Shown here: positions 36,784-49,192 of the stretch, in pieces
How the letters are laid out: every line of letters starts with the position of its first letter
How positions within the stretch are numbered: the stretch's first letter is position 1
Assembly: GCA_947044405.1 (NCBI GenBank)
Contig: CAMRHE010000021.1
Coordinates: 7,486,501 to 7,550,500, forward strand
DNA: 64,000 nucleotides
DNA from: Leptodactylus fallax
Lineage: Eukaryota; Chordata; Amphibia; Anura; Leptodactylidae
Direction of reading: 5' to 3'
Notes under the pieces: generated by a model
Seen by the model: the letters and a program-made list of their open reading frames with translations, nothing else
Database searches by the model: none
What the model was told of the DNA's origin: nothing
Made by a program: the position numbers and the translations under genes

Positions 36784-36786
<3 letters not shown>

Positions 36787-37038
36787 TACAGACCAAAAGT
36801 TTGGACACACCTTCTCATTCCAAGAGTTTTCTGTATTTTCATGACTATAAAAATTGTAGATTCACACTGAAGGCATCAAAACTATGAATTAACACATGTG
36901 GAATTATATACTTAACAAAAAAGTGTGAAACAACTGAAAATATGTCTTATATTCTAGGTTCTTCAAAGTAGCCGCCTTTTACTTTGATTACTGCTTTGCA
37001 CACTCTGAGAAGGTGTGTCCAACTTTTGGTCTGTTCTG
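36784..37038. mobile_element. Tc1-derived MITE (CAGTACAGACC type)
   Basis: Left end CAGTACAGACCAAAAGTTTG, opposite strand at right CAGAACAGACCAAAAGTTGG, flanked by TA. The left side keeps about 210 bp of an autonomous Tc1 end. The internal transposase is deleted. Confidence 0.92.
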
Positions 37039-37059
37039 TATATATATTGCAATCTGTGG

Positions 37060-37480
37060 GGGCGCCATTTGGCTTTTTGCTTCAGGAAGCAAATAGGCAA
37101 AATTCACTCCTGCTTATACACATACACTGAAATAAAAAAGTTATGGTTGTTCCATTTTTCATAGCTTTTTCTTTTTGTAAAGGTATAAAAAAATAAAAAC
37201 TATATAAATTTGGTATAGTTGTGTTCTTAATGACCCAAAGAATATAAGGAACATGTCATTTTTACTAGTAGAAAACATAACCCATATGAAAGTTGCACAA
37301 TTGTAGTTTTTCTCTATTTTCATCCCATTCTGAATATCTTTCCAGTGTCCCAGTACATCATTAGTAAGCAAAATGTGGCCTGAAAAAATTTTATTTTATT
37401 TTAAAGGCCTAAATTATGGCCTTTTGCAGGTGGGGAGTAAAAAATATAAATAAAAATACAAAAAATAGCTGTGGGTTAAG
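37060..37480 (-). mobile_element. Fragment of a TTAA-element core, inverted
   Basis: Read on the minus strand, 37155-37400 matches the core at 31370-31620: a start like TTGCTTACTAATGATGTACT, then CACTGGAAAGATATTCAGAA, and a segment around GTTATGTTTTC. Termini are not identified. Confidence 0.55.
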
Positions 37481-37736
37481 CCCTTTGCACACGACCGTGT
37501 GCTAGGTCAGTGTGCTATTTGGGTTTTTCCCAGATAGCACACCGACCCATTCATTTCTGTGGGCCCGTGCACATGACCGTGAATTACATGGTCCCATGTG
37601 CGGGCCGACAGTCTGGGCCGCAAAATATGGAGCAGGTCCTATTCCTGTCCGATTTTGCAGCCATGCTTCCGTGGCTCCTATTCATTGAATGAATGGGGCT
37701 ATGGAAACATGGCCGGTGCACAGGCAGCACACGGAT
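37481..37736. mobile_element. MITE-like palindromic segment
   Basis: GC-richer stretch with internal complements: GCACACGACCGTG near its start, CACATGACCGTGAAT and GTGCACAGGCAGCACACGG. It begins TAAGCCCTTTGCACACG. The ends remain unclear. Confidence 0.5.
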
Positions 37737-37892
37737 CACATCAGTCATATGTAACCTGCCTTAAACAAAGATTTACAGTTCTGGACCATGATACAGCATA
37801 TAAAGCAGTGCAATGTACTATGCATAGTATTAGTAGATGAAGGATCACATGAGGTGCAGAAGTAATTTGTAAGGGTTCTTAATATATAATAA

Positions 37893-38312
37893 TTAGAGAT
37901 GGGCAAAGCTCTCAGGATTCATTTAGTTTCGGGTTCGGGTGGCTTGGGTCCAAGATATGTTTTGAGTCAAATTCAGTACGAACCATACCTTAGATCAGCT
38001 TAAAACAGTGTATAACACTGTTAGGGCACCTTGTAACCTATCTATCCAATTTCTAGATCTCTAAGGCATAAGTTATATCAAAGTTAAAGTGACATTATCA
38101 AACTCTGGTGTCTCCACGAGGAAGCCCAAAAAAGGGAAGGGAAGGTGAGTATGAATGTTTATTTTTATTTTTTACACCTCCCCTGGGCCTCCACCTATTA
38201 TAATCTGGGGTCTGAAGAGAATGCGGCAGCCATTTTAGTTCACCTGAGACAAATCTCCATTTGTTTGGTTTAGTAAAAAAACCAATTTGGAATATTCGGT
38301 AAAACCATCTCT
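37893..38312. mobile_element. MITE with TAGAGATG termini carrying a cassette
   Basis: Starts TAGAGATGGGCAAAGC and ends ACCATCTCTA. No clear target duplication was found. It contains the splice-donor/hairpin cassette at 38141-38222. A similar left end is at about 22181 (TAGAGATGAGCTGAGCC). Confidence 0.55.
38141..38222 (+). repeat. Splice-donor/hairpin cassette, copy 3 (half hairpin)
   Basis: GAAGGTGAGTATGAATG, T-rich tract, CACCTCCCCTGGGCCTCC, then CTATTATAATCTGGGGTCTG. The returning hairpin arm has been lost. Confidence 0.75.
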
Positions 38313-39059
38313 AAAAATAATTGATGTTGCAGTTTGTGAGCCATAATTTTTTCCATTAGCTGCAACTATTACATTAGAGAAGATCTGATGGTTTCAAATC
38401 CTTTATATTCAAATTTTACCTCTTCTCACTAAACATTACTGCTATTGCATGTTATATGTCCATTAATTTGCTAAATATGTAGCATAATATACCAATTTTT
38501 CTATGCTCTCTCATGCACTATATTCAGAATTCACATAGTACGGCTAATGTAGTTTTCACTTTCGAAATGTCACAGAAATTATAATATACTCAATCATAGT
38601 TACACCATGATCAGTGTATTTTTTTCTTGTGTTTTATCTGCTTGGCTGCATTTATTTGTCATGTTCCTGGATCTCCTATATTATAGTCACTTGAGCTTTT
38701 TTCAGCTATTTATTTTCTATTGTACAGTTACTCATGGCAGAACATTATCAGCAAAGGATAATGGAGGGGGTCAGACTGCTCCTTATTGTACACACCCACA
38801 GCCTGAGAGACAAATATAAAATGTGCTACAGCCACAATATGATTATTAGCAGAAAAACTGATAGGACACTATGTAGGAAGGATTATACAGTACAAATACA
38901 TAGAACAGACTGCCCAGCAAGACCCTGCACATGTTTCAGCTTTTTGTGAAATTTCAGGTACCCTTTAAGTGTTATCAAACAGAACCATCCAAGTAAATAA
39001 ATGCAAGAAACAAGATAAATTACCACTGGTTGTAATACAGTTGAGTCGAAGATAGGGGG
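38313..39059. other. No recognised feature
   Basis: AT-rich sequence without detectable repeat ends or reading frame. Confidence 0.45.
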
Positions 39060-40298
39060 CAACATAGTAGCATAGTAGATGAAGTTTGAAGGTACATGCC
39101 CATCAAATTTAACCTTTAACCTTACAAACTAGTGCAATTCAAGTGCATAAGTACAGGAAACAATGAATAAACAAAATAAATTAGCATTGGTTCTAAGTTG
39201 GTTGAGTAGAAGATGGGGGTAAATGTGGTTGAAAGAAGTCAAGGTCCATCAAGTCCAACCTGACATTCTTGATCCAGAGGAAGGCTAAAAAAACATGTCA
39301 GGAAAAAAAAATGCTTACCGACTTCAAATATGAAATTAGTATAAAACTCTGGATCAACTTCTCATCTCCAGAAATCTAATAACAATGACCTGTAATATTT
39401 TTGCTTTTAAAAAAGCTGCCCAGGTCCTTCTTGAACTTGTACAATTAATCCACCATCACAACATCCTGTGGCAGTAAGTTCCATAGCCTCACTATTCTTA
39501 CAGTAAAGAATCCCCTTCTTTGTTACTGGTGAAATGTTCTTTTCTACAGTCTTAAAGGATGTCCCCTCATCATCCTCACAGGCCTGGAGTAAAAGGATAA
39601 TTAGAAAGGTATTTGTACGTGTGTGTATGTGTATGTGTGTATGTATGTGTACATTGTGATTAGATCTCCCTGTAGCTGTCTTTTTTTTTTAAAAAGAATA
39701 ACCTCAAATTGGTTAATTTACGTATCTCTGTATTTCAATCCACCTATTCCCCTAAGTATCTTGGTAGCCGCCTCTGCACCCTCTCTAGTTGAGCGATGTT
39801 ATTCATAATACTCTGTGTGGCCATAGCAGTGATTTTTAAAGAGGCATAACTATGTTCCTGTCATGAGCACCTAGGCCTTTTATTGATGCATCCCATAATT
39901 TTATTTGCCGTTGCCTGAAATTGGTAGCTGAAGGTAATCTTACTGTCCACCAAAATCCTTAAATCTTTTTTCAGTGGCAGTCTTATGTAGTAATCTTTCT
40001 ATTAAGCACATAATCATAAATTGTATTTTGTTAAGTAAAATTCATAACCTTTCATTTGTCTAGATTAAACCTAATTTGCCAAGTTTCTGTCAATGCTTCC
40101 AGGTTTCCCATGTCCTTGTATAATATTCTACTATCCCCTCAGTTTTGATTAGGGCTTAGGATCATCTGCAAATATGAAAACCCTGCTTTGTAAATACTCT
40201 ACCAGGCAATTAATCATGATATTAAAGAGAAGAGGATGTAACACTGAACTCTGTGGCACACCACTGGCGACTGAAACACAGTCTGAGTACTTCACATT
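39060..40298 (-). mobile_element. CR1-like LINE, 3' part, strongly decayed
   Basis: In plus orientation the order is: TCCATCAAGTCCAACCTGAC, GATCCAGAGGAAGGC, CAGTAAGTTCCATAGCCTCA, TACAGTAAAGAATCCCC, TTAGATCTCCCTGTAG, CCGCCTCTGCACCCTCTC and CACACCACTGGCGAC. This is the well-known antisense order of CR1-type LINE 3' coding regions in tetrapods, so the element runs on the minus strand. A GT-rich run at about 39617-39655 interrupts it. No frame survives. Confidence 0.7.
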
Positions 40299-40420
40299 AA
40301 AGGGGTTTCTGGGACTATTTTTTTTTTTTTTTTAAATAGTCTCCAGATATTCTTTCTTACGAAGTATAGAAAAAAATATTGTAGTAACATGTTAGCCATG
40401 TAAATATTTGATACTTTTGT
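40299..40420. mobile_element. Single arm of a TTAA foldback MITE
   Basis: AAGGGGTTTCTGGGACTATT after TTAA, followed by poly(T). Only one arm is recognised. Confidence 0.5.
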
Positions 40421-41650
40421 GTCAAAAAGACAAAAATGTTTGTAGGTATGATACATTTATTAGCTAACCTGAAAAATTACATTTGCAAGATTTGAAAGTA
40501 TCAATATACCGAACTCAAATGGATCTTAAAACCGACTGAAAAAAATGTTATCCCCAAAGGCCTCATGATCAAGAATCCAAACCACAACACTCACTTTTCA
40601 CAGAAACTGTGCTATAGGTCATCGGAAAGACTACGTAATCATTTTATTGGATTATTCTACCACAAAAAAAGAACTATTAAAATTGAAATTACAGGTCATC
40701 TCAATAAATTAGAATATCTTTGAAACGTTTATTTATTTCAGTAATTAAATTAAAAAAGTGACCTCCTATATTTTCTAGATTCTTTACACACAGAGTGTTC
40801 TATTTCACGTGTTTTATTTCGGTAAATGTTGATTATGGATTACAGGTAATGAAAACCCAAATCTAAGAAAATTAGAATATTGTGAAAAAGTTCAGTATTG
40901 TAAATTCAGTGTGTCACCTGTCAAGGTTTCCTGAGCCTTTAAATGGTCCCTCAGTCTGGTTCAGTAGGACACACAATCATGGAAGATGCTGATTATGAAT
41001 TGTATTACTGAATTACTGAAATGAATGAACATTTCAAAAATATTCTAATTTATTGAGATGCATCTGTAACTCCCTAAAGGATACAATACAAGGACCTGGT
41101 TCTTGTCTAACCAAGGGAAGTATTAAAGGAATTCTACAGCAAATTAAAACACCCACTTATCAACTCAATAGACTAAGGGGCAGAGCACGTCCCAAAGTAC
41201 CAAATGGAGAGCAAAACCTACAGAATAATTTGAATATACCATCCTCTGTTTTAAACCTCTCTCAGTAGAAATAAATGTTCTGTCTAAAGGACTTAGTTTG
41301 TCTTACCAAACCACTTGACAGGGCTCAGTTTTGCTGTGATATGTAAGAATATTCCGCAGACTGAGACTGAAAGAATTTTTTTTTATGACCAAACAGATGA
41401 CATCAAAAGTTGGAATTCAGTTGGAAATCTAGTTGCAAGGATTTGTCGCCAGACATGTTTGGACTTCCAGAGAAACCTGATGGAAAAAGACAAAAAAACA
41501 CTTAATAAACAATTATTTACATTTTTTAATTCAAATACATCAAGCGGCAGCAGGATAGCAGTACCAGGATTGGGAGACCCACAGTTTCTTGCCCTTTCCA
41601 GTCTGATAATACCAGTCTACAGCCTCCCCAATGCCCAGCCCTCACTTTAA
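40421..41650 (+). pseudogene. Possible 5' part of a Penelope-like element, split by a Tc1 MITE
   Basis: Plus-strand codons at about 41240-41310 read VLNLSQ, followed by a decayed Leu/Lys-rich stretch. After a gap comes LRLKEFF. This resembles the N-terminal region of PLE reverse transcriptases, where a V-NLS motif precedes an SKGLSF-like motif. Stops are frequent and no catalytic motif is visible. The assignment is weak and rests on motif spacing. Confidence 0.35.
40692..41066. mobile_element. Tc1-derived MITE (CAGGTCATCTC type)
   Basis: Left end CAGGTCATCTCAATAAATTA, opposite strand at right CAGATGCATCTCAATAAATT, both flanked by TA. About 375 bp; the transposase is deleted. Confidence 0.93.
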
Positions 41651-42093
41651 TCAAATTTCGATGAATACCAGACTCTTTCTGGCACCCCTGGGGGGGAGGA
41701 GGAGTAATAATTTGGGGAAAATGTTAGATATTTTAGCTTTTAAAACCAAGCCCCATCTTAGTACCAGATGCTGTTAATGAGATAGCAGCCATTACTATGG
41801 CGCTAATAAAGTATTGAAAACACACAGACGTAAGAATTTTTTTTATTGAATTAAAAACCTTATTTAAGCATTAACGATTTTATTAAAATATATATCATCA
41901 ATGTAGTCTAAATCATTCTACGGAACCTGAAAAGCAAAAACCAATTATTTGCATTAGAGTAGAGTAGTCCTCTACGTCAACTCCAATTCACGTCAATGCC
42001 CCGTATTATTGGTGCAGGGGACCTTGTGAGATGATCTCATGTACCAGAATCATCTAGTCCCATGTACCAGAATCATCTAGTATAGAGACTTCT
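41651..42093. other. No recognised feature
   Basis: AT-rich sequence. A near-duplicate 22-bp stretch (CATGTACCAGAATCATCTAG, twice at about 42040-42080) is the only structure seen. Confidence 0.45.
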
Positions 42094-42096
42094 TAA

Positions 42097-42316
42097 GGCT
42101 AAAGCCCCAAGTTTCGGAAACGCAGCTTTTTTTGTTTCAGATTTTGCTGCGGTTTTTTGAGCCAAAGCCAGGAGTGGATTGAGCAGAAGGTAGAAGTATA
42201 AGAACTTCCTATATATTTCCCATTCCTTTTATAGCCATTCTTGACTTTGGCTCAAAAAACCGCAGCAAAATCTGCAACAAAAAAAAGCTGTGTTTCCGCA
42301 ACGTGGGGCCGTAGCC
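42097..42316. mobile_element. Harbinger-like foldback MITE, copy 1
   Basis: Near-perfect palindrome: GGCTAAAGCCCC at left, GGGGCCGTAGCC at right, flanked by TAA and TTA (3-bp TWA target, typical of PIF/Harbinger). The arms contain CAGATTTTGCTGCGGTTTTT and its complement. Other copies: 50164-50375, 58051-58268. Confidence 0.85.
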
Positions 42317-42319
42317 TTA

Positions 42320-44109
42320 GATACATAGGAGTCCCTGCATTAACTTGGTGACTGGGGTTACACCAGGTCATATTGAAAGTAGGTCAGAGTCATACACTTA
42401 ATTTTATTATGTCTCAGAGTAACTTGATCACACTATGAGTGATGGGAGGAGACATGAATTGCTAGACAGGTAGGTGTGGGAAAAAAGGCTGCAGAGTCCA
42501 GTTAAAAGATATTTTTTAAAGCTTTTTGTTTGTTTTTGTTTTTTAGAGCCTATGTGTGATCTGATGGATACATTTTTTAAAAATTTGTCAATTAACAAAA
42601 TTAAGTGAATCAACAAAAGATAAATATAAATAAAATCAAAATTTGGCGTGACCACCCTTTGGCCTTTGCACCTTGTTCTATTGCCCAACTATATTACTTT
42701 TTGCTATATGATTATTACAATAAATAAGTAACCCATTTAGAAATATTCTCTAGTTAGAGTTTTTTTTTTTGCGCTAAAGATTATGAAGGATGGGACCAAA
42801 GCTTTTAGATCAAAGGTTTAGTAGTTAATTGTTCTGCTTTGCATTTGCTCATTTAAATAGTCAGTAACAATTCTAATATGGTACAAAAATAGGAATTTAG
42901 CTTTTGTTTTTGGCAGCGTTCTCTGGACGTGAATTGCAAATAAAGAATCTAAAGTTCTGCCTATAAGATTTAGTTTGAAATAACCTTGTAGTGTATACAT
43001 ACTATGTACTTTGTTACTCTGAACAATGATAATATCCAATGACGATTGCAGTAAACCTATGTTGGGATTAAATACAACTTATTCCTGTTTTAGGGTGAGG
43101 CAAGATGACCAAAAAACAATTGCGGCATTGCATATTATTTCCTTTCAACAGCATGCACCATACGGGACAAATAATGTTATATTTTAATATAATAGTACAG
43201 ACTTTTATGGACACATCAAACTAAATATATTTAGATTTTTTATTTCATAACATCAGAAAGAGAGTTTTTACCTTTTAGCATTTATTAATTTTTTAATAAG
43301 CATGTGTTCAAGTAGTGTCAGAGCAAAATAATGCAAGTAATATTATAGGTTATCTAATATGCTATCCATGAATAAGCTCATGACAGTAAGCTCTGAGATA
43401 CTTCAGGGCTGTCCCTCGGACCGGCCTCGGAGCGCCTCTGTGTGAACTTGCCACCTGGTGTGGGACTGTGATGTCACATCGGATGTGATCATGTCATCCA
43501 CCTACCTTGCAAGTCAACTGAATAGCAGCAAGGACTCTTTTTGCAGCTTTAGGAGTCCCTACACTAGCTTAATTTTCTGGTGCATAGGACCTCCAGAGAT
43601 GCACCACAATTATTAATTCTTAATAGTTATGGCACATCTCTGCAGATCCTGTGCACCAAAAGAAAAACTGCAGGTTCATGATGTATAGTTTCCAGGTCAA
43701 TAACCTACTTTTATTGATTGCTAGTAATCCCCATCAAATATAGTAGGCTAAACCAGCCAATGCTGGTTGCCAACTGTATCTGTTGTGGGAGGGTGCAGGA
43801 GCACCCACAATTCATATAAATTGCCAAGCAGGTTCTGCATTCAATGGATTAACCAAAAAAAGTATAATAAGCCACATAATAGATCTGATACAACAACCAG
43901 GAACCCACGAAACCTAACCATATATCCTGCAAATGTTCAATAGAAAAATCCAACAAGCATTTGACCATCTAACATATTGTATCAAAATAACTCAATAATA
44001 GTAAACACATCTTTATTTATTACACGAAGTTATACAGATATATAAAACCAATTTTAAAAAAATGTAAAATACTGTACATATGAAATCATAGCATGCACAG
44101 GAGCAAAAC
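42320..44109. other. No recognised feature
   Basis: About 1.8 kb of AT-rich sequence. No repeat termini or reading frame that I can support. Confidence 0.45.
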
Positions 44110-44522
44110 TAGACGTCGCGTGAGCCAGGCCGAAGCGTGCCTGTGCACAGGAGAGGTAAGTAAGGAGAGGTAAGTTTTTTATGTTCCCTCACCTTCCCTG
44201 GGTCTTTGATCATTATATTCTGGGGTCTGAAAAGATTGCAGATTCCTCCTGAAACCGCCTCCTATTGTTTTCAATGGGAGGCAGAGATCGCAGCATGATG
44301 CGGAAAAAAGAAACGTCCTGCTCGATCTTGCCGCGGATTCCGCTAGCGGTGTCCGCGGCTCGAGATGCCCTACTGATTAGGCCAATTCATCCGGGTCTAA
44401 TCAGAAGTGGTATGCCGCAACGGAATGCTGATTAACTGCATTGGCATCCTGTCGCGGCAGACTGCGGCGAAAATTCTGGCGGCGGGAAATGAAGATCATT
44501 TTTCGCCGTGTGAACACAGCCT
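44110..44522. mobile_element. GC-rich MITE-like element carrying a cassette
   Basis: Starts near AGACGTCGCGTGAGCC and ends near TTTCGCCGTGTGAACACAGC. It contains the cassette at 44151-44240 and a GC-rich right half with CGGATTCCGCTAGCGG and partial palindromes. Termini are approximate. Confidence 0.5.
44151..44240 (+). repeat. Splice-donor/hairpin cassette, copy 4 (half hairpin)
   Basis: Two donor-like AGGTAAGT motifs (44154 and 44168), T-rich tract, ACCTTCCCTGGGTCTTTG, then ATTATATTCTGGGGTCTGAA. The returning arm is lost. Confidence 0.75.
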
Positions 44523-44673
44523 AAGTGTGTGCAACAGCAACATTATGGCCTGGAATATCAGCATGTGCATAAACACAATACATTAGGATAGTCAACCATC
44601 TTTAAAAAAGGGAAAGTTTACTAGGAGTACATAATAAACAAACAAAAAAAAAAGTAAAAAAAAAAATAAAAGG

Positions 44674-44955
44674 GAGTTTAAATTCACTTAACTGATCAAG
44701 TGGATGATGATGGACCTGGGGGTTCCGTCCTCATCACAACCCCTGGGTCATGTGATCTGAAGCCGCGCTCTGATCCCCAAGGTTGTTCAGCTCCCTCCTT
44801 CCCGAGCTCACACATAATTAATTACCTATTCTATGGAGTCGGAGTGCTGCTTGCGATCACGAGATCCAGGGGTCTTGAGGAGGCCGGGTCCCCTGGGTAC
44901 ATCATCATCATCATCATCCACCAGATCAGGTAAGTGAATTTAAACTCCCCAGACA
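44674..44955. mobile_element. Foldback MITE with donor-like arm
   Basis: Left arm GAGTTTAAATTCACTTAACT and right arm CAGGTAAGTGAATTTAAACT are inverted repeats. The right arm contains a full splice-donor consensus, CAGGTAAGT. A (CAT)n tract lies just before it. Confidence 0.75.
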
Positions 44956-45378
44956 ACCCCTTTTTAAATAAATATGTAAACAACAAAATGTGAGTGCAAT
45001 GTGAATTATTTTGAATTTTCCATTTCTTTTTTTGCCCATTTTGTAGGTATGTTATGTACTCCTGAAAGCCTTTCCCTCTTTAAAGATGGCTGAACTAACC
45101 TAAGATGTTATGCACATGCGTGCAGTGATATATCACGCACACTATAAGTCAGTGGAGCAGGGTGAGCATTCCACTGCTCTGTGCGCAGAAGTCGTCTTCA
45201 TGGGTTGTGTTATCTGGGAGCATGTGTCCAGTAACATGAAACAGTAGTAAGATATGGAAGAAAAGGAAATTGAAGAGTTACTGGATACAAATTCTGAAGT
45301 ATTACCAAAATATCAGCTCACAGAGTTGACTATACTGAGATTTGTTTTGGACCAGACTTGTTTGGTCCGAAATAAGCG

Positions 45379-45490
45379 CCATTATTATACTCTGGAGTGT
45401 CTTCAGGCCCTAGAGTATAATAATCAGAGCCAGGGAGGGTGCATAAAAATAAAAAAAAACAAACAAACCCTCATACATAACTTTCCTGTG
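45379..45490 (-). repeat. Splice-donor/hairpin cassette, copy 5
   Basis: Plus strand: ATTATTATACTCTGGAGTGT, CTTCAGGCCCTAGAGTATAA, TAATCAGAGCCAGGGAGG. This is the cassette on the minus strand with both hairpin arms. The donor end is decayed (about 45478). Confidence 0.7.
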
Positions 45491-45652
45491 CTTTGCTGCT
45501 GTATCTGGTCTTCCTTCCTTCCTTCAGCTCAAAGCATCATGACATTGCTAACTCCCATGTGGCTGCTGTGGCCCAATCAGATGTCTCAGCATTGACCCTG
45601 GGCCGATGATGTTAGGGAGAGAGCAGGAAGACCGTAAGACATTGCATTGTAT

Positions 45653-46005
45653 GGCTAAAGCCCCACATAGCGGGCCACAGCAAAAAAGTGCTGTGGGAAA
45701 AACAGCGACGGGAATGCTTTTCACAGAAAGTCCACAGATGTTTATTCTGCTGACTTTTTGCTTCAATTATAACTATAGGGAGACCACTGGCATTTTCCGT
45801 AGGTATGATTGACATGCTGCAATTTCCAAAACCGCAAAGGTTTTGGAAATCGCAACGTGTATGCTTCATGTATTTTTTCGCAATGTGTGGATGGGATTTG
45901 ATAGAATCTCATCCACTTTGCAGTGACTTTAAAACGCTGTGTTATTTTCCGCGGCATTTCCGCTGCTGCCAAAATGCAGTGTTTACACCACATAGGGTCC
46001 CGGCC
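45653..46005. mobile_element. Harbinger-like foldback MITE, second sub-family
   Basis: Ends GGCTAAAGCCCCACATAG and GGTCCCGGCC. The interior has GCAATTTCCAAAACCGCA and its nearby inverse TTTTGGAAATCGC. Matches 52575-52911. Confidence 0.75.
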
Positions 46006-46050
46006 TTTGATTATTATTAAGAGACCCCAGAGCATTATAGTTATTCATTT

Positions 46051-47753
46051 TAAACCAGTTCACTCATCGCTAATAGATTTACATTAGACAACATTGCAGA
46101 GGGTTTATGTAGGTACAAGGCAATGTTGAACTATCTTTATAACATTGACCCATGAGTGATACATGCCTTGAGAGAAACAATTGTGAGAGTAATCAATATC
46201 TACCTATACTAACATCTTTAGAGAAATGAAGAGGCAAAAAAGCCAAATGGTGAATCACCATGTGTTTCCCAAAGTGAATATTCAGTACAAGTATTTCTTC
46301 AGTATCCACCCTTTCACCTCTGGTGACATCTCTTTAGAACCCACCCCTTCTACTTCTGGTACCAGCCCAGCCACTCCATCCACTGCTACCACCCATGCCC
46401 ATTCTTCTCTTCAACCCATAGATGATGATGGGGATGAAGAACGTGATGACTCACTGACTCTGATGTAAAATTAAAGCTACATTACAGTATGAGAGGTTAT
46501 AGATGTCTACAGTATGTACAATAGTGATATGATAAGGTTCCATACAAGGTATACACCCCCACATTATGGGAGGAGCACCTGTATCATATATTTTAATCAC
46601 TATGGCAATGTTGCAATGGGTCATTAAATGCTGCTACCCTGTCCATCAATTATTATGAAGGCTATGTTCACCTTCATAACCAACATTGCTTCATGGCACC
46701 TAAAATTTAAAGAAATTAATTAAGTTTTCAATTTTACTCTGACTTTATATTCCCCTAACTTGCTTTTTCATAGGTGTTAACAAGAAGTAGTAGACAGATG
46801 AAAGGGGGAATGACTGCAAGATCTGACTACATAGGGTTTGTAGTCTGTAACCATGGAGACACCTAGGACACATGGTAAACTATATATTTGAGAAGCATTG
46901 TTTCATCAACAATGTTTGGAAATATGCAGTTGCATATTTGGTTTCAACAAATGATGCATAATGACAGTATACAAAATTTATATTTTATATAGCTTTTCAT
47001 TCAAATAATATTCCTCAAACTCACTTAGAGATGCATGGTATTAAGTGTGTGGATTAATTTAATATTCTTAAAAAAAGTATTTTTCATAGGTCTATGTATT
47101 TATATAAAATACAAGTGCACATAATGTAAAACCAATTTTTTGTTTTAAAATAATAAATAAAATGACTATGATAAACCACTAGATGGCATTAATAAACTAT
47201 CAAAGATTTGCCCTCAGCTTCACATTGTGAAAAACATGACCAGGCTACATTTTTTTTTATTTTCAGTAAAAACAAATATTCTTTCATACTGTATCTTACT
47301 GATTTGTATCAGGGAGAAAGGAAGGACAAAGCAGCGTAGCAATAATTCTTCCATCAGGAACACTCCTGACAATGCAGGCAGACTTGAGCATCTCTGGATT
47401 CAGAATGATGAATCAAAATAAGAAAGTAAGAAACAAAACCTGTTATGACTGTAAATTAAAGAGTAGAATCTTTCTAAGCTTAGATTATATATTGTTGTTT
47501 CCAGCAAAAGGCAATGAACTGCATCATGAAAACAGGAACATTCTGTGTTAATGATCAATAAGTTAATTAAAGTTGCCCAGTAATACCTAATATTGAGGCA
47601 GCCAACAATGGCAACAATGTTTTACATATCTTGTTCTGTGTGAGGCAAGTTCTAGGTTATATTGGCACCATTTTGGGGTACATATAATTTATTAATTAAT
47701 CTGTATTAATTTGTTTTGTTTGGGGTTTAATAAAACAGCAATTCTGAAATTTG
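46051..47753. other. No recognised gene, one possible coding remnant
   Basis: At 46226-46468 an 80-codon frame is rich in Pro, Thr and Ser (EPTPSTSGTSPATPST) and ends in an acidic stretch (DDDGDEERDD). Such tails occur in transposase-accessory and nuclear proteins. No second motif or exon signal supports a gene. Confidence 0.3.
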
Positions 47754-47757
47754 TTAA

Positions 47758-48361
47758 AGGAATCATTGGAGAAACATGTTTTTAACTGAAGCTATGTTGG
47801 AATAGGCTTTATAAAGGCTATTCTACTCCTACCTTTACTTTTCTTTGCTGCCATTTGTCCAAAAAAGTTTCATTCTGATATGCAAATGATGCTCAGGGAG
47901 CATCCAAGCACACCATCGTCATCCCCGCAACCTGCCTCCAGCGCTGCTTTTTCACGCACCCTGCATATTCTTCTGTTCACCTTTGGGTTCAGGCAGAGCT
48001 GACTGAGCATGCTCCATTGGCCATTTTTCTGCAGTACGCTGGTGTAAGAAACTAAAGAAAAATGGCCGATGGAGCATATGCTCTCGGCTCTGCCTGAACC
48101 CGACGTAGCAGGACTGACTGTGCATGCTCCGTCGGCCATTTTTCTTTTGCTGGTGAACAGAAGAAGATGCAGGGGGCATGAAAAAGCAGCGCTGGAGGCG
48201 GGTTGCAGGGATGATGATGGTGTGCTCGGAGCACAGGGGGAAAGCCCCCTGTGCTCCCTGAGCATCATTTGCATATGAGAATAAAACCTTTTTTAGCCTT
48301 TATAAAGGCTATTCCAATGTGGCTTCAGTTAAAAACATGTTTCCCCAATGATAGAATCCCT
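47758..48361. mobile_element. Foldback TTAA MITE with nested palindrome
   Basis: Flanked by TTAA at 47754-47757 and 48362-48365. Ends are AGGAATCATTGGAG and CAATGATAGAATCCCT. Arms contain AGGCTATTCTACTCC-like sequence and complements. The centre holds a second imperfect palindrome with TGAGCATGCTCCATTGGCCA and repeats of it. Confidence 0.85.
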
Positions 48362-48707
48362 TTAAATGGTTAAATGTGTTCTATTGGTCAGTACAATTAA
48401 GATGGTACCCAATTTGTACCAAGAAGCAGTTTAAATAGTGTAATATCCTTTTTTGGGGGGTGTTACTATTGTGATAGTAGCAAATTTTATTTTACTTTCA
48501 TTTTTACTTGCTTTAAACATATATCATTTTATAGAAAAAGGCTTTTTTTTAAACTAATTTTGTAAAAAAAAAAAATGGGTTGCGAATGGATATGACTATG
48601 ATTGTATGAACTTTCTATGGTCTGGCACTTGTTGGAAACCCAGGCATGATTTCTTTATTGTGGCTGGGTTATATTCTCATACATGTAGTGTTCCTGCCTG
48701 ATAAACT

Positions 48708-49034
48708 GTCCACAGTATGTTCACACAGAGTTTTTTGCAGGCTGAAAAAATCTTCTTCAGGAATTAGAAAACAGTTTTTTGATGTGTTTTTACATGATGT
48801 GGTTTTTGTCTCTTTTTTGACACTTTTTTTGTCGTGGTTTTTACTGTGTTATTTTTGCTCAAGCACACAGTATGGACCTGGAAACTTCCCTGTAAAAAAC
48901 GCTTGCGGTTTTTTATTCGTTTTTTGCAAAAACGCGTCAAAAAAAGGCATTTTTTTCTGCCTCCCATTGATTTCAATGGGTTTTTCAAGGTGAAAAATCA
49001 ACCTGCAAAAAATTCTTTGTGAACATACCCTAAG
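48708..49034. mobile_element. Foldback MITE inserted in the previous one
   Basis: Left GTTCACACAGAGTTTTTTGC, right GCAAAAAATTCTTTGTGAAC form inverted ends. The right side contains CCCATTGATTTCAATGGG. Confidence 0.75.
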
Positions 49035-49192
49035 GAAATTATAACTGCTTTTCTGACAAATGCAGGACCATAGAAATTTCGTGCATTCATGGTCGTATCC
49101 ATTGGCAACTGAACAAGACAAAAGAATGTCATCGCTAAAATGGTTAGCGAAAATCTTTAAAACTCTGCTAAATTTCTGATTTATTTATTTAA

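Noticed and set aside
47250..47435. Possible exon: pyrimidine tract plus TTTCAG, open frame, then AAGTAAG
   Set aside because: Only chance-level splice signals, no recognisable protein and no neighbouring exon.
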